NCBI RefSeq assembly: GCF_938015485.1
Contig: NZ_CALLVU010000035.1
Span: forward strand, 1 to 64,000
Length of the DNA stretch: 64,000 nt
Direction: 5' to 3'
DNA from: an uncultured Lachnoanaerobaculum sp.
GTDB lineage: Bacteria > Bacillota > Clostridia > Lachnospirales > Lachnospiraceae
Positions 17,755-27,400 of the stretch are shown piece by piece. The notes under the pieces were generated by a model that saw only the letters and a list, made by a program, of their open reading frames with translations, was not told the DNA's origin and searched no databases. Made by a program: the position numbers and the translations under genes. The stretch's first letter is position 1. Each line of letters starts with the position of its first letter.

Positions 17755-18771
17755 TTATTTTGTTCTTGGAATCTGCTCCACATCGTAGCTTCTGTTGTTT
17801 AATTTGTCTTTAATCTCCTTAGGCAGTGTGGACTTTCCTATACTTGACATGGCAAGTTCCACTACGGCCTTTGCATATTCCTTTTTGTCACTTTCAATAG
17901 TTCCAAGCAACTTACCTTCAGCAATAGCGTCCAAAGCTTCCTTCGTACCGTCTATTCCTACAGCCTTTATTCCGGTTATATTGCCCTCTCTGTCTATAGC
18001 ATCTATAGCTCCAAGTGCCATATCGTCATTGTTTGAGATGACAAGGTCGATATTTTTGTACTCCTTCAGCCACTCCTCCATAAGTGCGGAGCCTTGGGCC
18101 CTCTCCCAGTTTCCTATAGCTCCGTTTAACTTATTTATCGGAATATTGTTCTCCTGTAAGGTCTTTATCACCCACTCGGTTCTAACCAGTGAATCCTGGT
18201 GACTCGGCTCTCCTTCAAGAAGCACATAGTTTATCACACCGTCTCCGTCAATATCTATGCTGTGCGGATTTTTATTGTAGGCATCTATTATTATCCTTGC
18301 CTGCTCAATACCTGCCGACTTCGGTCCTGCCCCGACATAATAGATATTATCGGCTCTGTTCAAATCGTCGTCTACAGGCTTTCTGTTAAAGAATACTATC
18401 GGAATGCCTGCACCTACAGCTGTCTCAATCATATTTGAAGCCGCAAACCTGTCCACCACATTTATCAAAAGCACATCATAGTTGAGTGAGACAAATCTCT
18501 CCACCTGATGATTCTGTGTATTTTGATTGTCCTTGGCATCCACCACTTCAAGATTTATCTTGACATCATGTTCCTTCTCATACTCCTTTACATACTCTTC
18601 AATCTCCTGTCTGACATTTGAAATAAATGTATCGTCAAACCTGTAAAGACAAAGTCCCAACTTTATAACATTTTTCTTGGGCGACTTAGTGCAACCGGTC
18701 ATAAAAGCAGTGCTTATCACAACGCTTACAATTAAAACCAATGCAATAATAATATTATATTTCCTCTTCAT
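17755..18771 (-). CDS. mglB: Galactose/glucose-binding lipoprotein MglB
   Basis: 338 residues. A lipoprotein signal peptide ends in the lipobox FMTGC (Cys 27). A periplasmic-binding type I fold follows, starting IKLGLCLYRFDDTFISNVR. The E. coli MglB calcium loop is recognisable as DIDGDGVINYVLLEGEP, followed by the matching SHQDSLVRTEWV. These support galactose/methyl-galactoside or glucose as ligand. No mglA or mglC is present: a terminator follows and the next genes are the Tad locus. It closes a four-gene operon with a two-component system, so it may serve sensing as well as transport by permeases encoded elsewhere. Confidence 0.85.
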   Translation of the reverse strand: MKRKYNIIIALVLIVSVVISTAFMTGCTKSPKKNVIKLGLCLYRFDDTFISNVRQEIEEYVKEYEKEHDVKINLEVVDAKDNQNTQNHQVERFVSLNYDVLLINVVDRFAASNMIETAVGAGIPIVFFNRKPVDDDLNRADNIYYVGAGPKSAGIEQARIIIDAYNKNPHSIDIDGDGVINYVLLEGEPSHQDSLVRTEWVIKTLQENNIPINKLNGAIGNWERAQGSALMEEWLKEYKNIDLVISNNDDMALGAIDAIDREGNITGIKAVGIDGTKEALDAIAEGKLLGTIESDKKEYAKAVVELAMSSIGKSTLPKEIKDKLNNRSYDVEQIPRTK

Positions 18772-18786
18772 TTTACTCCCATATTC

Positions 18787-19752
18787 TTACTCTACAGGAA
18801 AAAGCTGTTTTACTATATCTTCATCCTTCAAACTTTCCTTATCAAGCAATATATTTTTCATATCGATATTTGACGTATAGCCTGTCTTTTTAAGGTCCGC
18901 CATCAGCATCTCTACAGCCAAATATCCCTCATCATACTCATTCAATGTGGAAAGCGCATCAATATTTCCGTCATCCAGCTTATTTACAAACAATGTGGTT
19001 GCTCCGATACAATAAAATCCTTTTATATGCTCATTGTATACACTGCTTCCGCCAAGTATTTTACAAAGATTGTCACTGCTATGTTTATCAAGTGAGAATA
19101 TATAGGCACTCTTTTTGCTGTGTACCAAGTCCTCAATCGCAGTACGAAACTCCTTCTCATCTCCCTCTATAAATACGAAAGGTTCATCCTTTGACTTTAA
19201 AAACTCTATTTCAGGGTTCACACCTGCAGGCTTGGTACTGTTATAAAATACATAAATCGGAGAAACACCGTCATAGCTGTTTTCAAATTTATTGTAAAGT
19301 CCTGTAATCATACCCACATAGTCAATATTTATAGTTCTTTTGGATGTGGCTATATTTGCACTTGAACCGACAAACTTCTTTGTATCAAAGATATCCGCAT
19401 CCTTTGACTTTATTACCACCGTAGGTACCTTTGTCATGGCAAGTTTCAAATCATCTTTTGCAAGCACTATTATACCGTCTGTACCGTTATCTTCTTCAGA
19501 CTCTATCAGCTCTTTTTGATTTGCACTTCCTATTGTGCGCAGGTTTATATCAATATTGTATCTCTTGGCGGCATCGTCCACACCTTTTTTCAGATTGGAG
19601 TACTCGCTCTCATCCTCACTGTCAAGAATAAGTGAAACCTGATACACCTTAGGCGAGTTTTCTTTAAGTATAAGGTCGGTCTGTGACAGTATAAAGAGTA
19701 AAACTATTGAGAGAAACCATGCTGTCCAAACATATATCTTATTTATCTTCAT
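18787..19752 (-). CDS. Membrane-anchored sugar-binding protein
   Basis: 321 residues. An uncleaved-looking N-terminal hydrophobic anchor (about 8-26, no lipobox Cys) is followed by a type I periplasmic-binding fold (VYQVSLILDSEDESEYSNLKKG and onward), weakly like sugar-binding ABC proteins. It overlaps the end of the kinase gene by 14 bases and precedes mglB. The position between a YesM-type kinase and mglB suggests an accessory sensor that presents ligand to the kinase. The ligand is not predictable. Confidence 0.7.
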   Translation of the reverse strand: MKINKIYVWTAWFLSIVLLFILSQTDLILKENSPKVYQVSLILDSEDESEYSNLKKGVDDAAKRYNIDINLRTIGSANQKELIESEEDNGTDGIIVLAKDDLKLAMTKVPTVVIKSKDADIFDTKKFVGSSANIATSKRTINIDYVGMITGLYNKFENSYDGVSPIYVFYNSTKPAGVNPEIEFLKSKDEPFVFIEGDEKEFRTAIEDLVHSKKSAYIFSLDKHSSDNLCKILGGSSVYNEHIKGFYCIGATTLFVNKLDDGNIDALSTLNEYDEGYLAVEMLMADLKKTGYTSNIDMKNILLDKESLKDEDIVKQLFPVE

Positions 19753-21526
19753 TTTTCTCTCCGTAAACTATGGCAGGCAGGTGAATAGTAATCTTGGTTC
19801 CCTCATCAGGCTCGGACTCCACAAACAGTCCGTACTCCGCTCCGAAGTACAGCTTTATTCTCTCATTCACATTCTTGACTCCTATACCCGAACCTCTCTT
19901 ACTCGGTACAATATCCTTACTTAAAAGTGTAGCTACCACATCCTCGCTCATTCCCAAACCGTTGTCAGTTATTGTAAAATAAAGCTCATCGTTTTCTTTG
20001 AACACTCTTACATCTATTTCACCGTCACCGTCCATAAACTCCATACCGTGGTATATTGCATTCTCTACAAGAGGCTGTAACATAAGCTTAAGCGACGAAT
20101 ACTCCGACACATCCTCATCCACTTTGATACTGTATTCAAATCTGTTTTTGAAACGCATACTCTGTATCATAAGATAGTTTCTTACATGCTCCACTTCATC
20201 TCTTACAGTGATGATATTTTTGCCCTTGCTCAGTGATATTCTGAAAAACTTTGCAAGTGCACTCACAATACTTACCGCCTTATCGGGCTTCTCATTCTCA
20301 ATCATCCACACTATTATATCCAAAGTGTTATAAAGGAAATGCGGGTTTATCTGAGACTGCAAAGTATCAAACTCGCTTTTTCTTTTGGCATTGTGTTCCG
20401 CCACCAGATCCGACATCAAGACCTTTATCCTGCTTAACATATTCCTTATGGAATTGCCAAGATGCTGCACCTCATACGAGCCGCTCGGCAATATCTCCAC
20501 ATCCAGATTGCCGCTTTCTATCTCTCTTACACTGTTATCAAGACGGCTTATAGGATTTGATATTCTGTTTGAAATATAGGCATTTACCATTGCCAGTAAG
20601 AATAAAAACAAGTCCGCCACAAACAGTACAAAGAGTCGAAACTTCATACTGTCCACATTGATTGCGGCGCTTCCTGTTACTCCTACAAGCTTCCAACCTG
20701 TATATCCTATAGTCCTTACATTGACTGTGAGCTTCTTTCCGCCTATATTCTCAACACTGATACCGTCTTTTAAACCTGCCGCATACTTGTTGTTTTCCGT
20801 AAAGCGCCCCGCATATATCTCGTTTTGCCTCGGATGCCAGATAATATCTCCCTTATCGTTTATCAGATAGATATAGCCACCGTTTCCGAGACTCACATTG
20901 GAGAACAGCTCTTCAAAGAACATATAGTTTAAGTTTATAAGCAGCACCGCCTGTGTCGCCTTACCCTCACTTGTCACCTCTACGGCTCTTGACATCGACA
21001 TCACCCATGAATAGCTGTTTTCATTTTGATCAAACAGATTTCTGATATGCGGCATTGAAAAATAAATATATTCACTCTCCGCCATACTCTTTTTAAAAAA
21101 ATCTCTTTCAGACACATTGATGCCGTCTTTAAGTCTAAGCGCAGGCATAGACTCTATCAGAGTGCCGTCTCCGGCTATCAAAGCTATATCGTCAATCATA
21201 TTGTCATTGTTGACATATAGGAGATTCATTCCGTTTTTTATATCGTCATCTGATATATCCGTGTTCTTGATTACATTGTAGTAGATGGAATCCGAAATCT
21301 TCATAACATTTCTCAGATATGAATCTATGGACTCACCCACCTGACCTATTATACCTGCATTCTCCTCAATGATTGTTTTATTAAGGCTGTCTGTGAACCT
21401 TTGAAACATTATAAGGCTTATCAGCGCTATGGCTACAATAGCCGTCACCGTAAAGTATATAAAGATGGAGCTTCTGATACTAAGGTTTTTATTACTGAAC
21501 TTTTTTATAACCCTTCTCTTTTTCAT
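19739..21526 (-). CDS. Sensor histidine kinase, YesM/LytS-type
   Basis: 595 residues from the ATG at 21526 (two bases after the response-regulator stop; the open frame to 21607 lies inside that gene). The order is a TM helix, an extracytoplasmic dCache-like sensor domain (about 40-285), a second TM, HAMP, a His_kinase domain with QSQINPHFLYNTLDIIVWMI (phospho-acceptor His in NPHFLYN), and a HATPase with LQPLVENAIYHG and DNGLGM. This family phosphorylates YesN-type regulators and usually senses sugars via binding proteins. It is encoded between its regulator and two sugar-binding proteins. Confidence 0.9.
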   Translation of the reverse strand: MKKRRVIKKFSNKNLSIRSSIFIYFTVTAIVAIALISLIMFQRFTDSLNKTIIEENAGIIGQVGESIDSYLRNVMKISDSIYYNVIKNTDISDDDIKNGMNLLYVNNDNMIDDIALIAGDGTLIESMPALRLKDGINVSERDFFKKSMAESEYIYFSMPHIRNLFDQNENSYSWVMSMSRAVEVTSEGKATQAVLLINLNYMFFEELFSNVSLGNGGYIYLINDKGDIIWHPRQNEIYAGRFTENNKYAAGLKDGISVENIGGKKLTVNVRTIGYTGWKLVGVTGSAAINVDSMKFRLFVLFVADLFLFLLAMVNAYISNRISNPISRLDNSVREIESGNLDVEILPSGSYEVQHLGNSIRNMLSRIKVLMSDLVAEHNAKRKSEFDTLQSQINPHFLYNTLDIIVWMIENEKPDKAVSIVSALAKFFRISLSKGKNIITVRDEVEHVRNYLMIQSMRFKNRFEYSIKVDEDVSEYSSLKLMLQPLVENAIYHGMEFMDGDGEIDVRVFKENDELYFTITDNGLGMSEDVVATLLSKDIVPSKRGSGIGVKNVNERIKLYFGAEYGLFVESEPDEGTKITIHLPAIVYGEKNEDK

Positions 21527-21527
21527 A

Positions 21528-23132
21528 TCAGCCTTGCTGTCTGTACTTTGACGGTGATACGCCGTACTTTTTCTTGAATACATAGCTGAAATAGTTCTGG
21601 TCGGCATAACCTACTTTTTCCGCTATTATATAGGTCTTTTCATCTGTGGTTTTTAAAAGTTCCACAGCCTTTTGCAGTCTTAAATTGGTAATAAAGTTCA
21701 CATAGGATATGCCCATTTCCTTTTTAAAATTCGTAGAAAATCTTGCAACGGATACATGAAGATACTTGCAAAGTTTTTCCAATGAAAGCTCTATATCCGC
21801 ATAGTTTTCTTCAATATAATTTTTTGCCTCGTCAAGCACTTTCTTTGAGGTGGTGACTCTGTCCTCTCTTATCCTGTGTGCTATGTTTATACTGGCCTCA
21901 AGCAGCCACTCTCTGAAGCCTCCGGTATCCTTTATCTTATCAAGGAGGTCTATATAGTCTGTAGCCGTCTTTGTAAGTACTGAAAGTTCAAGTCCGTAGT
22001 CTTGCACCATACTGATAATAACATTTATTACATTTATCATATATGACTGATACTGACTTGAATGTGCCTTGGACTCCTTAAGCTTTGAGAAAATTTTTTC
22101 CACATAGTCGATTATATTCTCATCACTTCCGAACTTAAGTATATTTATATATTCCTTGGCCTCTATATCCTCAAACCTGAGTCGCAGCGCCTCAACAGGT
22201 TGCATATCCTTTATATATATGACTTCTCCCGTGCCTACAATACCTCTGTACCCCAGTGCTTCCTTTGCAAGAGTATATGACTGATGCAGCTTTGTAATAT
22301 CGTCCACACTGATTCCGAGTCCTATAGTCAGATTTACTCCTATTACTCTTATAACATCCTTTATTGCCTCCGAGAGTACGGACATTATATAGTTTTTTGA
22401 CATCTTATCGGGCAGTCCGACTATGACTGCTATACTTGACTCGGAGTACATTGAAAATACTTCCGCCTGTAACTTGTTTTCAAGATTTTCTATCAAGTTG
22501 ACCTTTACGGATATCGGAATCAGCTCCTTATTAACTATTGCACTGTCTGTATCGTCTATATGAACGGTAGCCACAATATATTTGCCCACATCTTTCAGAT
22601 TTATATCATACTCGACAAGTGCATAGTCAATCTCACTCTTGCCGATATTTCCATGTATCAGCCCGTTCAAAAACTGTTCTCTCAGTATGGGAATACTTGC
22701 AAGATAACTGCTCTTAAGCTTTTCAATATCTCTTTTTTTGTCCAGCTCATCATCCAGAGTCTTATGTATTTTCCTGAGTATCTCTGTCAGCTCTACTGCG
22801 GATACGGGCTTTAATACATATTCTATTACTCCCATCTTTATAGCTTCTTTGGCATAGTCAAAGTCGTCAAAGCCTGAGAATATAATGGACTTTATAAGGG
22901 GATATCTTATATTTATCTCTTTTATCAGCTCAAGTCCGTCCATATAGGGCATTCTTATATCTGTAAAGACAAGGTCGGGGTTCAAATTTTCTATCTTTTC
23001 AAGTGCCTCCACTCCGTTTTCGGCATCTCCGACCACCAAAAATCCTTCTTCTTCCCAGTTTATCTTCTTTATGATACTCTTTCTGACTTCTTCCTCGTCA
23101 TCCACAAGCAGTATTTTATAATGCTCCTTCAT
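21528..23132 (-). CDS. Response regulator with AraC-type DNA-binding domain, YesN-type
   Basis: 534 residues. The N-terminal receiver domain (1-120) has the acidic pair VDDEEEV, the phospho-acceptor Asp in LVFTDIRMPYMDG and a conserved Lys in VLKPV. A central region of about 300 residues follows, typical of YesN relatives. The C-terminal tandem AraC HTH (about 430-534) has YLHVSVARFSTNFKKEMG and KVGYADQNYFSYVFKKKYGV. It is the first gene of the operon with the kinase and the two sugar-binding proteins, so it probably controls sugar uptake, perhaps including its own operon. Confidence 0.9.
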   Translation of the reverse strand: MKEHYKILLVDDEEEVRKSIIKKINWEEEGFLVVGDAENGVEALEKIENLNPDLVFTDIRMPYMDGLELIKEINIRYPLIKSIIFSGFDDFDYAKEAIKMGVIEYVLKPVSAVELTEILRKIHKTLDDELDKKRDIEKLKSSYLASIPILREQFLNGLIHGNIGKSEIDYALVEYDINLKDVGKYIVATVHIDDTDSAIVNKELIPISVKVNLIENLENKLQAEVFSMYSESSIAVIVGLPDKMSKNYIMSVLSEAIKDVIRVIGVNLTIGLGISVDDITKLHQSYTLAKEALGYRGIVGTGEVIYIKDMQPVEALRLRFEDIEAKEYINILKFGSDENIIDYVEKIFSKLKESKAHSSQYQSYMINVINVIISMVQDYGLELSVLTKTATDYIDLLDKIKDTGGFREWLLEASINIAHRIREDRVTTSKKVLDEAKNYIEENYADIELSLEKLCKYLHVSVARFSTNFKKEMGISYVNFITNLRLQKAVELLKTTDEKTYIIAEKVGYADQNYFSYVFKKKYGVSPSKYRQQG

Positions 23133-23133
23133 A

Positions 23134-23571
23134 TCAGAGTTCCAATACTATGGTAAAAGGTCCGTCGTTTTCAAGTGATACCTTCATATCAGCACCGAAT
23201 ACTCCGCATTCGGTATGTATGTCGGACTTCTTTCCAAGGTCCACCATATATTCATAAAGTCTCTTTGCTTCATCAGGTGACCCTGCGCCTATAAAGCTCG
23301 GCCTGTTGCCCTCTTTGCAGTTTGCAAGCAGAGTAAACTGTGATACCAAAAGCAGTTCTCCGCCTACATCTCTTAACGATAAATTGGTTTTGCCGTTTTC
23401 ATCTTCAAATATTCTAAGCTTTACCAATTTGTTAAAGTATTTTTCCACAACCTTTTCATCGTCATCTGCGGCCACTCCGACAAGTACCAAAAGCCCTTTA
23501 TTTATCTTTCCTACTTCTTTTCCTTCTATCTTTACATCCGCATGGTTTACTCTTTGTATTACTAATTTCAT
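23134..23571 (-). CDS. dtd: D-aminoacyl-tRNA deacylase
   Basis: 145-residue housekeeping enzyme that hydrolyses D-amino acids (and Gly from tRNA-Ala) mischarged on tRNA. The family motifs are intact: [18 protein letters not shown] at the N-terminus, [21 protein letters not shown], and the C-terminal [11 protein letters not shown]. The length is typical. It lies seven bases downstream of greA and one base upstream of the response-regulator gene, so it may be cotranscribed with both. Confidence 0.95.
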   Translation of the reverse strand: MKLVIQRVNHADVKIEGKEVGKINKGLLVLVGVAADDDEKVVEKYFNKLVKLRIFEDENGKTNLSLRDVGGELLLVSQFTLLANCKEGNRPSFIGAGSPDEAKRLYEYMVDLGKKSDIHTECGVFGADMKVSLENDGPFTIVLEL

Positions 23572-23578
23572 ATTCCTC

Positions 23579-24073
23579 CTAAAATGACCTTATATCATCG
23601 TCTTCTTTGTTTATTTCAATGGACATTATCTTTACAAAATATCCTCCGTCACCTACAGGCACTTTTACTCTGTCTCCTTTCTTTTTGCCTACTATGGCCT
23701 TACCTATAGGAGACTCTATACTGAGTCTGCCCTCAAGTGAATCACCTCTAATAGATGTGACTATTTTGAATTTCTCACTTTCATCATCGTCTTCAAAGTA
23801 AAGTTCCACTTCCTTACCTATTCCGACCTCGTCATCATTTGTCTTATCTTCGTATACATGACAAAACCTGAGCATTCTCTCCAAATAGTTGATTCTGCTT
23901 TCATTTTTGTTTTTTTCTCTCTTGGCTGCGTAGTACTCAAAGTTTTCAGATAAGTCGCCCTGTGCTCTTGCTTCCTTCACCGCCTCTATAAGCTGCGGTC
24001 TGAGCACCAGCTTTCTCTCTTCAATCTCAGCCTCTATCTTTTTTATATCCTCTTTTGTAAGTGTCTCTGCCAT
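23579..24073 (-). CDS. greA: Transcription elongation factor GreA
   Basis: 164 residues. The N-terminal antiparallel coiled coil (about 1-75) carries the tip acidic motif [17 protein letters not shown]. The C-terminal FKBP-like domain has [17 protein letters not shown]. GreA rescues backtracked RNA polymerase by stimulating transcript cleavage. The gene starts 30 bases downstream of an intrinsic terminator that ends a structured RNA unit (24133-24315), so part of its expression may depend on readthrough of that terminator. Confidence 0.95.
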   Translation of the reverse strand: MAETLTKEDIKKIEAEIEERKLVLRPQLIEAVKEARAQGDLSENFEYYAAKREKNKNESRINYLERMLRFCHVYEDKTNDDEVGIGKEVELYFEDDDESEKFKIVTSIRGDSLEGRLSIESPIGKAIVGKKKGDRVKVPVGDGGYFVKIMSIEINKEDDDIRSF

Positions 24074-24103
24074 AAACCCATCCGTAATATTTTTCTATAA
24101 AAC

Positions 24104-24132
24104 AAAAGAGTAGTAAAAAACTACTCTTTTTT
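24104..24132 (-). terminator. Intrinsic terminator between the structured RNA and greA
   Basis: A 9-bp perfect stem, AAAGAGTAG / CTACTCTTT, with a T-rich loop, followed on the minus strand by TGTTTTATAG. It ends the RNA unit upstream and lies just ahead of greA. Confidence 0.85.
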
Positions 24133-24315
24133 AAAACCCAAAGTGACGGCTTTGCTTATTGACGCCTAGCAGAGCTAGGTGGGTTACCTCACCCTGATAT
24201 CTGTCTTCTACCTCCAGCAGCCTGACATCCAAACAGAGTTCTTTGGAATCCCATAAATCAAAATGTAGGTTCAAAATTGGCAAAGTTATCGCTCACCCCA
24301 GGAATTTTTATCTAT
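24133..24315 (-). ncRNA. ssrS: Structured non-coding RNA, probably 6S RNA (or a greA leader)
   Basis: The 396-bp gap between greA and the MucBP gene holds a unit with a clear promoter and terminator but no ORF. The minus-strand transcript of about 180 nt folds on paper into a long closed rod: GTGA...CTTTGC near the 5' end pairs with GCAAAG...TCAC near the 3' end. Internal hairpins include CCAAA / TTTGG and CCTAGC / GCTAGG. The length, rod shape and the TTTGAACC box near the 5' side remind me of Firmicute 6S RNA, which binds housekeeping RNA polymerase. I could not compare it with a covariance model. Because greA follows the terminator, an attenuating leader is the alternative. Confidence 0.5.
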
Positions 24316-24321
24316 ACTCAG

Positions 24322-24349
24322 ATTATAATACAAATTATAAATTTTTCAA
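24322..24349 (-). promoter_or_regulatory. Sigma-A promoter of the structured RNA
   Basis: On the minus strand TTGAAA (24344-24349) and TATAAT (24322-24327) are separated by 16 bases. The predicted start is near 24315, just before the structured region. Confidence 0.75.
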
Positions 24350-24395
24350 TATATTTGACACTGTATTTTGAATTTTCTTTAAATTATTTGAAACA

Positions 24396-24436
24396 AAAAG
24401 GGCCGGAAGCCATACTTAAAGTATTTCTTCCGACCG
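24396..24436 (-). terminator. Intrinsic terminator after the MucBP surface protein gene
   Basis: The stem CGGTCGGAAG / CTTCCGGCCC has a 17-nt A/T-rich loop and is followed by TTTTTG on the minus strand, about 35 bases past the stop codon at 24470. Confidence 0.85.
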
Positions 24437-24469
24437 TGAAATCATAAATTGATAAATCTTCAGCTTAAA

Positions 24470-27400
24470 TTATGATTTTTTCTTTTTGAAGATACATAAT
24501 GCGGCCAATGCGCTTGAAATAAGCATCATGAGTCCGTATATAAGGGTCTTATCATCATCCTGTGTCTTCGGAACCGATAAAGCCATTCTTGTAGCAGATA
24601 TCGAACTCTTAATATCTCTATTCAGATTTCCCTTATCCGGCTGCGGATTCTTATCCTGAGTCTTAGGTTCATTGATAATAATCTGCGGCTTTTCTATCGT
24701 GTTATTTGTATCTGTTAGAGTAACGCTCTTAGCCGGTCTTACTCTTAAGTTACCGCCTGAAGAACCGCCACCTCTTGTATTGGATCCTGTAGCAATTGAA
24801 GGTGTTGCTATAGGTCTGTTCGGTCTTATTACCAGATCCTGTTCTCTTCCCGGTGTAATAATCTGACTTGGTGTAGCTATTCTACCCGGTGTTATAGGAC
24901 TCGGTGTTACAGGATTTATAGGTGTAACAGGGTTTATAGGGCTAATCGGATTTATAGGATTTATAGGGCTTGGTGCTATCGGTGTAGGTGTTAGCGGAGG
25001 TACCGGTGTGATTACCACACTTGGGTCCTTTCTGTAAATATATGTAACCTCTGTTGTTCCGTTTGTGAACACACCTGTTTCACTTCCCTGTACCAGATAT
25101 AGGCTGTATCCCGGTATCGTCTTTGCACCTGTTGCATATGGAATTCCGAGCTTCCTTGTTCCGTCAAGTACTTCATCACTCTCTATAGGAAGTCCTGCAG
25201 TATTTACATAATGGGCTATTACATTTCCTGCATCTCTTCTGCGATATACATATGTCACAGTCTGACTTGTGCTTGTAAATGTTCCGTTGGCATTACTTGG
25301 TACACTTACAAGATCGTAGTTGTCAAATGATTTTGAACTTGAGGTATAGTTATCACCTAATCTCTCGGTACCGTCAAGTACTTCAGGAGTATCAAGAGGT
25401 ACGTTTCCGTCCTCATCCACATGCTCTATTACAACATTTCCCGCATCCTGACGCTTATAGATATAGTTCACTGTTATCGGGCTTACAGTGAATGTTCCGT
25501 TTGCGTTACTTGGCACTGTTATAAGGGTGTAGTTAGGAATGTTCTTAGGTGTTGTAGTATAAGGTAATCCTACATTATCTGTTCCCGTAATATTATCAGG
25601 TGTCTCAATCCTATTTCCATGATTGTCAAGATAATTTACCGTTACTCCGCCTGACTGCTTTCTCTTATAGAGATATGTTACACTTTGGCTTCCGCTGACA
25701 AATGTTCCTGTAGCGTTACTTGGCACTGTAGCTATCTCAAAGTCTGAGTAAGTCTCAGGGGTTGTGGTATAAGGCAATCCGAGCTTTCTTGTTCCGTCAA
25801 GAACTGTCGGCGTACTTAAGTCGCTGTTGTCATATACCGACTTGTGGTAAACCGTCACATCTCCGGCATCGTTTCTTCTGTAAACATAAGTTACAGTCTG
25901 CACTCCCGGTACGAAGGTACCGTTTTCATTTCCCGGTACACTTACCAATGTGTAGTTAGGTATTGTTTTTCTTGTAGTTGTATACGTAAGTCCCATCTTA
26001 CCTGTACCGCTTTGTGTCTCAGGTATATCTATCTGATTTCCGTCTTCATCTACATAGACGCTTGTAACATCTCCGGCAGGTTTTCTTCTGTACTCGTAGA
26101 TTACTGTCTGCGGTGTGCTTGAGAATGTACCGTTTTTGTTACTTGGCTGTGCTACCAATTCATAATCGGTGATGTTCTTCTCGGTTGTAGTATAAGGAAG
26201 TCCATGTTTTCCTGTTCCTCCAAGTACGTCATCGCTTGAAAGAGGTGTTCCCGTTCCCTGTTCTACATACTTAACTGTTACATTTGCCGCATTATCTCTT
26301 GTATAGTAGTAATATACATCTATTTGTCCTGAGTTAGGATATGTTCCTGTATGGTCAATAGGTGTTGCATTTACTACAGTATAGTTTGTTATACTTGCCG
26401 GGCTTGTTGTATATGTCATTCCCGACTTTCCTGCACCGTTTAGAATCTCGTTAGGAACAAGTGACGTTGTTGTTCCGGACTCCAAATGGTGAACAACCAC
26501 ATCTCCGGCATCATTTCTTCTGTAATAGTATGTTACAGTCTGATTTCCGGTTGTAAATGTTCCGTTTGCGTTGGTAGGCTGTGCCACCAATGTATAGTTC
26601 GGAATATTGTGGTCTGTAGTTGTATATGGAGTTCCAAGTTTTCCAATGCCGCTCAATGTGACATCAGGCGCAAGTGGAGTTGTTGTCCCGTCTATGTAGT
26701 GATGTACCGTAACATCTCCGGCATTCTTTCTCTTGTACTCATATACTACCGTTGTTGTTCCTGTTGCAGGATATATTCCTGTATGGTTTGCAGGTGTCAC
26801 TACAAGTTCATAGTCCGTTATGGTCTTAGGTGTAGTTGTATATGTAAGTCCCGACTTGCCTGCTCCGCTCATTGTGGTAGGTGTATCAATAGGAGTATTG
26901 CTACCCTGCTCTACATATTTTACCACAACGTCTCCTACATCCTTTCTCTTGTAGTAGTAGTTGACTGTCTGAGTTCCGCTTGTGAAGGTTCCGCCTGCTG
27001 CAGGGCTTACAGATACAAAATCATAATCATTGATATTCTTTTGTACCGTTGTAAACGTAGTTCCAAGCTTATTTGTTCCGTCAAGTGTCTCCTGAGTTGC
27101 AAGTACTGTATTTGTTCCCTGCTCAAGATAATTTACCACTACATTTCCCGCATTCTTTCGTCTGTAGTAATAATTTACCACCTGATTTCCTGCAACATAT
27201 GTCACAGTTGTCGCACCGTCTGCAGTATTAGGTGTACCTGCTCCGGCTGCTCCCACTACATCTACGCTTGCATACTCATAGTTGGCTATATCCGCAACTT
27301 TGTTTGTAATGTTTTCACTCAATCCAATCTTCTCGTTACCGTTAAAGTTTTGAGCACTTGGTGTGCCTCCCGGCGTAGGTGAATACAACTGTGTTGTTGT

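Noticed and set aside
26486..27382. 298-codon plus-strand open frame opposite the surface-protein repeats, rich in Cys, Arg and Ser
   Set aside because: It is a shadow of the MucBP-type coding repeats, has an implausible composition and no ribosome-binding site.
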